DNA of 64,000 bases from Cycas panzhihuaensis (taxonomy: Eukaryota > Cycadophyta). Shown in pieces: positions 55,581-64,000 of this stretch (position 1 is the stretch's first letter; each line of letters begins with the position of its first letter). Position numbers and translations under genes: made by a program. The notes beneath the pieces are model-generated. The model had not been told where the DNA came from, made no database searches, and saw nothing but the letters and a program-made list of their open reading frames with translations. The DNA lies in assembly GCA_023213395.1 (NCBI GenBank), contig CM041465.1, positions 58,349,741-58,413,740 of the forward strand, in the 5' to 3' direction.

Positions 55581-55892
55581 TGAAAGAGGTTAATGTATCA
55601 AGGTTATTTATGTAGATTAATTGCGTGACCTTAGGATATATTATTAGCATTAGTCTCTTAGTGAAATCCACTTTATATGTATTTAGATGTAATTTTAGGT
55701 TTATGTAATTAGGTGGAAAAATTCTACCCCTAATGCTCACCATTAATAATAAAAGGTAAAATCCCAAGAAGGGAGTCATTACTCATTCTCATCTCCAAGC
55801 TTGCTCTCATATCTTATTTCATCTTCTTTTTCATTCTCCATTATTATTGTGTGCATGTGAGTGATTTATTCCCTAGATCCATCCTTCTTTCA
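55581..55892 (+). repeat. 5' LTR of copia element
   Basis: 312 bp, TGAAAGAGGTTAATG to CCTTCTTTCA, with inverted termini TGAAAG/CTTTCA. Matches 62877-63153 through GAGTCATTACTCATTCTCA and TGTGTGCATGTGAGTGATTT. A 50-bp AT-rich part near 55715 is deleted in the 3' copy. Confidence 0.9.
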
Positions 55893-55894
55893 TG

Positions 55895-55906
55895 TGGTAT
55901 CAAAGC
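55895..55906 (+). promoter_or_regulatory. Primer-binding site of copia element
   Basis: TGGTATCAAAGC, initiator tRNA-Met type with one change from the usual TGGTATCAGAGC, two bases inside the 5' LTR. Confidence 0.85.
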
Positions 55907-57890
55907 TAGAAGGGGATTTATTCACTCCATTCCACTTGCATATAATCATTTTTCCTCTCCTTCACCTTTAATGTGAAGTATTGAGAGTGCATTCATTATT
56001 TTTAACATTTTGAGAGCTTAAAATTATAATACTTTATATGTTGCTACTTTCTCTATGTGTGAAAAATTTTAAAGGTGGAAAATACAAGATTTTGAAGTTG
56101 TTTAGTTGCCGAAACATTCTTGGAAGCATTAAAAGCTTACAATTTTATAAAAATTTTGACCATCTCAAATTTTGATAAAATTTGGCATGCAGGGTTGCCT
56201 TGACTAGAGGATAATTTTTATCCTCTAAAGCAACTTTAAATTCAATCTGCAATAATGAGTTTTAGCTGAAACAAAAGGGTAAAATTTGTAGATAAGTGAC
56301 TCAAGGCATTTTTCCCAATGAAATCCTTTAATTATAAACTAAAAATCTAAAAGTTTTATTGAGGTATCTAGTAGATTTATGTATTGGGATCATTTTAAGA
56401 TAAATCTCATCAAATTTCATCCATTGGTTAGTGAGATACATAGTTTTCTCACAGATGCTGAATTTACTTACTCAACCCTATAAAGGATATTGTGAGGGTA
56501 TTTTAGGTAATTTTTTAGCTAATTTTGAAGATAGTGCATAAGGAAAAATTAATGTATGTATCAAGACCCAACTTTTGACATATTGAAGTTTAGATTCTGA
56601 GATAGTGGATCTAGCACGATTATGCTTTTATGCTTTTTTTGGGCAAAAATGTTTTATGTCTTTTAAGAAATCTAACTTAACTACTCTATCAAAAACAACA
56701 TTATAAACACTTTTTTCGTCTGCCATAAATTTAAATTATATCATTTAGGCCTTCATATTTGTAATTTTTAGAAAATTATACCCATTTATCATTATTTACA
56801 AATTTTATAAAAAAATCACAAAATAGGGCAAAATAACATGCATCTAGATTTAGAAAATTTATATTTTAGTGGCAAGTTGATCAACTTTTTAGCCCATTGT
56901 GGATTTTGTATTGGAATTTCTAAAAATATATTTGAAAACATTGTACTAAAGTAAGGGAAACCTTGGATCAGAAGCAACATTTGGTTCCCCTGTTAAATCT
57001 AGCATACTTTTTCTATTTATACACATAGCATAAAGTATCAAATAAAGTAGTAGCAACAATAAAGCAAGCACAAAAGGCAAGCAAGTAAATTTGGTAACTT
57101 TCCATTTTATTTTTTAGTTATTCAAAAATAACTTACATTATTCCTCAAAGGAATCTCATCTGTATGATTTATATTGCCAATTCTTGACTTGTGTGCACAC
57201 TTGCCTTGGTTGAAATAGACCATGGTTAGTTGAAGTCTAGGCCCCAAGGGAGGTGTGAGTTTCATACTAGGTATGGTCTTAACCAGAATAGTGGTGGAGG
57301 GACAGGTTAGCCATACCTACGACCTTAAATCAAGGATAATCCTGATAACCATCGAGAAAAACTAAAAACCTTAATACAAGATTAAAATTAATATAGTCCA
57401 ATATCTGTCATAGTTATGGGATACACACTTACCATTTGACTCTTCAAAGGAGGTATATAGTTGCTCACTGGTAAACTGGGTGAGGGCTGGGAGTACCTAG
57501 GATCTACTGTGACTTAGATTTTATCACCAAGCATAGGTGCAGGTATCATGGGTGAAGGCCCTAATCATATACTAGAAACCTTAGGGATCAAAACCTCACA
57601 TAGATTTAGATATAGGTGAGAAGTTAATAGCATGACACATCACTACTCTTTTCCAACTCTACATTAGGCCTCATTCTTACATCATTGCTTATACTCATAG
57701 TTGTTGAAAAATACCTAATCATCGCTTACTTCTCATTATGGCATTTATTTCTACATCCCTATTACACTAGGTGTACTAGCCACACATGTTAGTGGCATAT
57801 ACTTCTATCATCTCTTCTACTTCATCATCGTCATGTCATCTTAATTCAAGCATAATGTTAACTACATATTGAAAGGTAAATAAAATTAGG
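55907..57890 (+). other. Long leader of copia element
   Basis: About 2 kb with no coding motif; longer than expected for copia, so one or more undetected insertions are likely. A locally G-rich stretch at 57225-57330 differs in composition from its surroundings. Confidence 0.45.
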
Positions 57891-57899
57891 ATTTATAGT

Positions 57900-58800
57900 A
57901 CATTAGAGTTAAAAATACTGCAAACTATGAAGGTATTTAGAGAGCCCACTTGTAGCCTACACCTATTATACCTTCAACAACTACAACACCTACTTCTGGT
58001 GGATCTGCCCAAACTGCTCGTATAGATGTTGCAGCTAAACTATAATGGGAGATAGATGATAAAAAGATTTGTGCAAGAATTCTATTGGTTACTGATCACT
58101 TCTTGCATAACTTGATTAACAAAGAGCAATATGATACAACCTAGAAGGTCCTTAAAGTTCTCAAGAAGAACTTTGATACCAAGTTAGATTTAGAATTTGT
58201 TCATCTTGTTCTAAAAAAGAACAAATTAAAAATGAAGAAGGGATGAGCTCATGAGGTGATAAATCTCCTTTGACCAATCAAATAGGCAATCGATAAAGAT
58301 TTTAAGACCCAATGTATCACTTGGGTATTCTTGATCTAGTCATCTCTACATATCCCTAATTATAAAAACTTACTTAGAAGTCTTCAATCTAGTGGAACAT
58401 TAAAGACACTCAACTTTGAAGCACTTGCCGAGAAGTTCATAGAATTTGATAAGACCTTTGATACCAACTTTGTAGCCTCTGACTCTCTTTTAGATGTAGC
58501 CTTTGAGGTGGATGAAGAAGTTTGCTACACAAAAAATCAAGGTCCCTCTTATGGTAGAGGAAATAACTGAGCAAGACGAAGAGGAAGAAACATGGGAAAT
58601 CATCCACAAGTTTAACCAAACCCTTAGTTACAGCCTCAACAGTCTCAAGGCTAAGGGCCACTTGAACAAAGAGCAAGATAGTCAATCCAAACTAGTATCT
58701 CTTTAGGGACTAATAATCAAACTATTATGTGTGATCAGTATAACCATAAAGGACACTTAGTAAAAGACTACAAAACTTCCACTTATAAGTTGGACAAGTT
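57900..58800 (+). pseudogene. Copia gag with degraded zinc knuckle
   Basis: The Gag frame shows DVAAKL.WEIDDKKICARILL, LHNLINKEQYDTT, KVLKVLKKNFDTKLDLEFVH and LAEKFIEFDKTFD between 58040 and 58460. A serine/glycine-rich linker with SYGRGNN follows. The knuckle near 58733-58785 reads CDQYNHKGHLVKDY, with the second and last Cys of C..C....H....C changed to tyrosine. Three to four stops break the frame. Gag packages the element RNA. Confidence 0.8.
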
Positions 58801-58979
58801 CTAACCAAAATATGGGATTCACAATGTTGAAGAAACTTATAAAGAATCCTTTAGTTATACAAGTTTTATACAAACACACTTCCAAAGAATTGAGGGATCT
58901 TCGGCATCAAATTCCATTGACCAACCAAAGAGATACTTTAAAGCTTGATGTGGATATATCACTTGTGAATTCCCTTCAC

Positions 58980-60360
58980 CAATACCAAGCCCTATTGGAA
59001 TTACAAATAGTATGGCTTCAATTAATGGATAATGGATCATGGACATAGGAGTAACTCAATAAATGACATGCAATCACAGTCTATATCAAACATTTGATAC
59101 AAATGTTCAAGTATTTATTCACATGGATGATAAATCATAACAACCGGTTGAAGGAATTGGTAATATTCGCTTGAAACTTCCAAGATTAAAAGATTTTACA
59201 TTGCTTGATGTCTTATACATACCTAATCTCAAACAAAATCTACTCTCCTTATCTACACTTATCTCTCATGGATTTATTTTAGTGTAACCACAAATGACCA
59301 AACTCTCCAGGTCATTCACCCTCCAACTAATTAAGTAGTCTTGATTGGACATCTCTATGGCAAACTATTTCGATTGAATAACTCTCCATCTTTTAAAGCC
59401 CATTGTTCCTAAAGCCCTTGTGTCGATGAAGAATTTGTATTTAATTCCATCTTGACCCATCTAACATTGTCACTAGAAGCTCTTTGGCATGCTTGCATAG
59501 GCCATGTTCATATTGATAGACTTAGACTTAGAGATCTTTCTAACACTCTTCCAAATCTTCAACATTTCTCCTCTAAGTCCTTTAAATCTAAAGCTTGTAT
59601 CATTACCAAATCTTATCGACAACCCTTTCCTAAAAGTTAGTGGAAATTGAGCCATCCATTATAATTGGTACACTCTAATCTATATGGACCAATGTCCATT
59701 CCTTTAATGAAGGGCAATTTATATTACATATCTTTCATGGATGATTTTATTAGAAAAGTATAGGTAGCTTTTCTCCACAAGAAAGATGAAGCCTTCCATG
59801 TATTCAAAGAATTCGAAGCTCGCACTGAAAAGGAGTCAAGTTATCAACTCAAATGTCTTTGAACTAATAATGGTAGTGAATATATCTTACATGAGTTTGA
59901 AATCTACCTTTGAGATAATGGCATCAAGCATCAAACAACCATAGCAGGTGCCCCCATAGTAAAATGGAGTTGCCAAGTGCATGAATAGGACAATCATGAA
60001 CATGGCTTAAGTTATGTTAGTACACAAAAATATACCTACCTACCTATGGGTTGAAATAATTTGGACAACTATTTATTGTATCAATGTTGTTAGCTCATCA
60101 AAGGAAGGATAATCACCTAATGAAAAGTGGTTAAGACAAGCCCCCATTGTTTATTACTTCAAAATTTTTGGCTCTACATGCTATGCCCACATTCTGGATT
60201 CAGATCAAAAAAAAACTCTAGCCAAGGGCACTTAAAAGTATCTTTGTTGGATACCCTATGGACAAGAAAGGGTATAAGGTATTTATACCTTCACAATGAA
60301 AAATCATTATTACCAGAGATGTCATTTTTGCAGAGAGAAATGATTAGTTGCTTAGACTAG
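58980..60360 (+). pseudogene. Copia protease and integrase
   Basis: Protease: WIMDIGVTQ near 59035, where the catalytic triad is D-I-G instead of D-S-G, then GIGNIRLKLPRLKDFTLLDV and LYIPNLKQNLLSLSTL near 59210. GAG-pre-integrase: LEALWHACIGHVHIDRLRLR near 59475. Integrase: SNLYGPMSIPLMKGNLYYI near 59670-59730, SFMDDFIRKV holding the first D, a TNNGSEYI motif near 59865 where the second D is N, and GIKHQTT near 59930. A C-terminal region follows with ESKIFVGYP-like text (STFVGYPMDKKGYKVF in shifted frame) near 60240. Several frameshifts; inactive. Confidence 0.8.
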
Positions 60361-60829
60361 ACTCCAAAGTACCCTCGCACCGCTATAATCATGTTATCAA
60401 GTATGATATTCAGATTCTAAAATTTGGGGATGGGGGGGGGGGGACAGATATAAATTACTCTAAATATTGGAAGCTGATAATAGATCCTTGGAGGATACAA
60501 GTTGTGACTCTAAACCAATGAGTGCACATCTAGCACCATCCTTTGGAGATAACAGAGTTGACAAAGGTAAAGCTATTGTAGAAGAATCATCCTCTCCACC
60601 ATCAGTTGATAAAGGAAAAACTATGGTAGAAGGACCATCTTCCTTAAGTGCATCAACATCATCCTTATAAAACAATCATATTAATGAACAAGATGAGAAC
60701 TAAGAAGTTAAGGAAATGAGGATCTCATTGCCAACTTGAGGATCTTGATAAGCCTACCAACTCAATAAGGACATATGACCAGATGAGGTGGGAAAAACTA
60801 GTACTCAAAGTGCCCATAGAGTAGGGATA

Positions 60830-62400
60830 TAAGAATCATTATATACTAAGCTTAAACCAGTAGAACTGCACCTTACTCTTAATGAAGAGCCTTTAACATA
60901 CCAAGAAGATATAAAGCATGTAGCTTGGAGAAATGCCATGAATGAAGAGTACCAATCTCTTATCAAGAATGATACATGGGAGCTCATTAATATATCACTT
61001 GGTAGAAAGATAATTCAAAATAAATGGTTGTTCAAAAATAAATATAGATGAGATGGAACCCTTGAAAAACACAAGGCAAGGTTGGTAGCTAAAGGATTCA
61101 CATAAAGGGAAGGCATCGACTACACTAAAGTCTTTTCACCTACAACCAAGTGGCCTACAATTAGAACTCTTGTAGCCTTAGCTGCTTAATAGGGTTAGAA
61201 AATCTACTAACTCGATATTAAGACTGCATTTCTCAATGGAGACATTGAAGAAGAAATTTACATGGCTCAGCCAGAAGGATATGAGATTGAAGGTCAAGAG
61301 CATAAGGTTTACAGGCTCAGAAAGTCTTTGTATGGCCTTAAACAAACCCCTCGTACCTGGTTTATCAAGTTGTCTAAAAGAATGAGGTAACCTGGATATG
61401 AGGTTTGTGACTACCAAGATATTGATGCAACATTGTTCTTCAAGTGCCATAAGGACAAAGTCACTTATCTCATAATCTTTATGGATAACATGCTAGTAAT
61501 GGGTAATAGTGAATAGGCAATGAGCCAACTAAGAAAGGACCTTGGTAACACCTTCAAATTATCTAACCTTGGTTTGATGAAATATTACTTGGGAATTAAA
61601 GTAACATAAAAGAATGGAAAAATTTTTCTCTCCCAAGAAAAATACACAATAATCTTCTAACCAAATTTTAGTTAAAAGATGCTCGACCAGTGGTTTTACC
61701 TATGGACCGTAATACCAAACTCTCAGTTGATGGTGATACTAAGAAGGCAGATGTAACACTCTATAAGAAACTTGTAGGTAGTCTCATCTATACCATTAAT
61801 ATAAGGCCAGATATTACACACTCTATTGGCATTCTTACTCATTATATGACAAATCCTAAGTAGAATCATTGGCAGGTAGTAGTGTGAGTGTTGAGATACC
61901 TTAAGATGACCAGTAAATATGGTTTATTATATGAACCTAATTTAGACTTCAAGATTTCTACATACACAGACTTAAACTTTATAGGAGATAAAGATCAGGA
62001 AGATCTACGTCTGGGTACATAACATTTCTTGGAATAACACCAATATCATGGAGATCTAGACGATAGAAGATAGTTGCAAATTCAACTACTGAAGTTGAAT
62101 ACATTACTACTTCTGAGACTAGTAAGGAGGTGATATGGCTTAGAAAACTATTGGAAATATTAAATATCACCCAAATAAGTCCTATCAGCCTTCATGTGCC
62201 TAATCAACCAGTAATTTATATGGCAAAAAAACTTATATTTCATGATCGTACTAAATACATAAGTATGAAAGTCCACAAGATTAGAGAACTTGTTCATGAT
62301 GGCATAATTCAACTGGAATATTTCTCCATGGTAGATTAAGTGGCCAATATCTTCACCAAACAACTGCAAAAGGTGAAGTTTGAATAGTTCCGAAGGCATC
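60830..62400 (+). pseudogene. Copia reverse transcriptase and RNase H
   Basis: RT motifs in order: WRNAMNEEYQSLIKNDTWEL near 60940, KWLFKNKYR, HKARLVAKGFT near 61070, [34 protein letters not shown] near 61215, [15 protein letters not shown] near 61330, and the catalytic box FMDNMLV near 61480 (DD changed to DN). RNase H/tail: GLMKYYLGIKV near 61590, KLVGSLIYT near 61770, then HDRTKYISMKVHKIRELVHD near 62240-62300 and ANIFTKQLQKVKFE near 62350. The last residues match the usual ADIFTK end of copia Pol. Stops are spread throughout, and the 12-base G run at 60432-60443 lies in the integrase-RT linker. Confidence 0.9.
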
Positions 62401-62468
62401 TCAGCCTTAGGGGCTCTATCTTTGACTAATTAGAGAAGATGGCGATAGGATAATCATACTCTATTCTC

Positions 62469-62620
62469 TTCATAAAAACCCCTTATGGGAATAAAAGAAT
62501 AAGAGTAAGTCTCTACTCTATCCTATTTGTGAAAACCCCATGTGGGCATAGAAGGATAAGGGTTTTACTAGTTTTGAAAAATTAAAACTTGTGAAAACCT
62601 AAAAGGGCATAGGGGATGAC
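62469..62620 (+). repeat. Three spaced small hairpins before the 3' LTR
   Basis: A module of the form GTGAAAACCCC-ATGT-GGGCATAG occurs at about 62469-62492, 62527-62552 and 62593-62616, spaced by about 60 bp. Each can pair CCC with GGG across a short loop. A related GAGGGTTTTCCCAC lies at 62764-62777. They sit in the 3' untranslated part of the copia element. Confidence 0.65.
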
Positions 62621-62876
62621 CAAATTATATATGGAAACTTAGCAGATTAAGCTGCACATTTAAGTTGCTTCACTATCAGGCTATATCAAAGAGCCACCTT
62701 AGCCATTTTGATTTATAGAAAGGGCTATAGATCTTAGAAAGTCTGTGGGCTTTTATTCTCCATGAGGGTTTTCCCACAAAAGTATCATTTAGAATTTCAT
62801 TGTAATAATGAGGCTCAAATGAAAACATCATAGAATAAATTTTCTCAAAAAAGACCTTCCACCATTAAGGGGGTAT

Positions 62877-63149
62877 TGAAAGAGGTTAATGCATCAAGGT
62901 CATTTATATAGATTAATTACGTGACCTTAGAATATATTGTTAGCATTAATCTCTTAGTAAAATATACTTTATGTGTATTTAGATATAATTTTGGGTTGCT
63001 CACCCTCAATAATAGAAGGTGAAATCTCAAGGAGGGAGTCATTATTCATTCTCACCTCCAAGCTTACTCTCATATCTTATTTCATCTTCTTTTTTATTCT
63101 CCATTGCCATTGTGTGCATGTGAGTGATTTATTTCCTAGATCCATCCTT

Positions 63150-63153
<4 letters not shown>
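62877..63153 (+). repeat. 3' LTR of copia element
   Basis: Direct partner of the 5' LTR, starting TGAAAGAGGTTAATG after the PPT. Its last bases (CCATCCTTTC) merge with a (TC)n tract instead of the expected CTTTCA end. Confidence 0.85.

Positions 63154-63234
<81 letters not shown>
63154..63234. repeat. (TC)n(TA)n microsatellite
   Basis: About 21 TC units (63154-63196) are followed by about 19 TA units (63197-63234), with no interruption. It begins exactly where the copia 3' LTR should end. Confidence 0.95.
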
Positions 63235-63237
<3 letters not shown>

Positions 63238-64000
63238 GTATTTTATGTACATCCCATATCTTCAAATACAAAGATCATACATAGGATCAACCATTCTAAT
63301 TGATAAGATTTTTGGTTTAGGCTAGCTACTTTCTACCCATTTGATCATTTATGAATAGTAGTGGGTCTTAACATTTAGCCTTCTTTCTATCATTTAGATT
63401 CCTTACACTATAATTCTATTAAAATGAACATGTAGTTAATTGTTCACTTAGCCTATTTTCTAACAAGTAATTCTTTGCTCTATTATTGGTTAAAATTTCA
63501 TGAGCTTGGCTTTTCCCCTAACTTAATATGATTTTAGTTAATAAGACATAATTTTTGAATGGTTTCTTTATCCAATCTAAATTTATTAACTTTTCCCATA
63601 TAATTTATCCCCACAACATATTTTCCCTACATGCCTACATTCCCTCCATTAATTAGTTCTCCCCCATACTTTATCTTTAGAAGACCTTTACTAAATACTT
63701 ATACTTATATATAATTATATGTATTTTATATTATTGTTATTCCTTATATGCTTACATTCTTGAACACCTTGTAGACCATTTTTTTTAACTTATTTGGAAG
63801 GTATAATCTTGCAAGATAATATCTTGGCAATCATACTAAGGACTTTAATTAGCTTTTCATTTTTCTTTGTTCTTTTTTTAAGAAATATAATTGTGTAAAA
63901 AATCTATATTTTTCATGATTTTATTTTAGTCATAAAAGTTTATCAAGTTATTAACAAAAACTTATATGCACCAAGTTAAAGCTCAAGGTATAGAGGAGGA
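63235..64000. other. AT-rich unassigned sequence
   Basis: No ORF, repeat terminus or RNA gene recognised to the window end. Confidence 0.5.

Larger units (their letters stand above)
55581..63153 (+). mobile_element. Ty1/copia retrotransposon, 7.6 kb, complete outline but decayed
   Basis: LTRs at 55581-55892 and 62877-63153, PBS at 55895-55906, PPT ATTAAGGGGGTA at 62864-62875. The interior reads gag, protease, integrase, RT, RNase H, the normal copia order. It is longer than a typical 5-kb copia element because about 2 kb of unassigned sequence lies between PBS and gag. Stops are frequent throughout. Confidence 0.9.

Noticed and set aside
62973-63284. ORFs on both strands with Ser-Leu and Ile-Tyr repeats
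   Set aside because: Translation of the (TC)n(TA)n repeat; the same tract is open on both strands.
1-64000. CRISPR array, bacterial operon or phage-like system
   Set aside because: No spaced identical repeats, no ribosome-binding-site gene clusters; every recognised domain is of plant retrotransposon type.
1-64000. Host single-copy gene
   Set aside because: Apart from the antisense gene inside the Tat element no exon chain with consistent splice signals was found; all coding traces belong to transposable elements or remain unidentified.

Overview
The window comes from the nuclear genome of a large-genome land plant. I find no host protein-coding gene, rRNA gene or functional tRNA gene. Nearly all of the sequence that can be explained is decayed LTR retrotransposon and LINE, inserted into one another and separated by AT-rich unassigned sequence. 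Reading frames are traceable but broken mostly by TAG/TGA/TAA codons and short frameshifts. LTR pairs of single elements are visibly diverged, and in the one stretch I counted the differences are almost all transitions. This slow, old decay resembles gymnosperms or large-genome monocots, but the species cannot be named from the sequence.

Layout. 1-2153: a gag-only Ty1/copia-type relic with its LTR. 2154-5545: a Ty3/gypsy pol broken into an RT-RNase H piece on the minus strand and an integrase piece on the plus strand; the first piece lies between two inverted LTRs, so an inversion is likely. 7425-12991: an internally deleted Ty3/gypsy element with recognisable LTRs and protease. 14135-16174: a 5'-truncated LINE (minus) with a perfect 20-bp target duplication and a foreign GC-rich, tRNA-like head. 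17960-30916: a Ty1/copia element (minus) carrying two later insertions. One is a 1.9-kb gag-bearing LTR element (18632-20564) inside its protease with ATTAA target duplications. The other is a nearly full-length 6.4-kb LINE (24500-30878) inside its 5' LTR.

31508-48782 is the most notable object: a 17.3-kb Tat-lineage Ty3/gypsy element on the minus strand with LTRs of about 2.95 kb. Its order in the sense direction is LTR, PBS, gag, protease, RT, RNase H, integrase, then a gene on the opposite strand, then a second (archaeal-type) RNase H, PPT, LTR. The antisense gene has a TATA-type promoter candidate, one predicted intron that keeps the frame, a plant-mobile-domain-like first exon and a coiled-coil second exon.

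48783-55512: a second copy of the gag-only copia family (minus) and an isolated copia LTR. 55581-63153: a decayed but complete-length Ty1/copia element (plus), 7.6 kb, with a row of small hairpins before its 3' LTR and a (TC)n(TA)n microsatellite at the LTR end.

The elements do not form a pathway. What can be read is a nesting history: older copia and gypsy bodies first, then the gag-only and LINE insertions into them, with the 14.1-16.2 kb LINE fragment probably the youngest.
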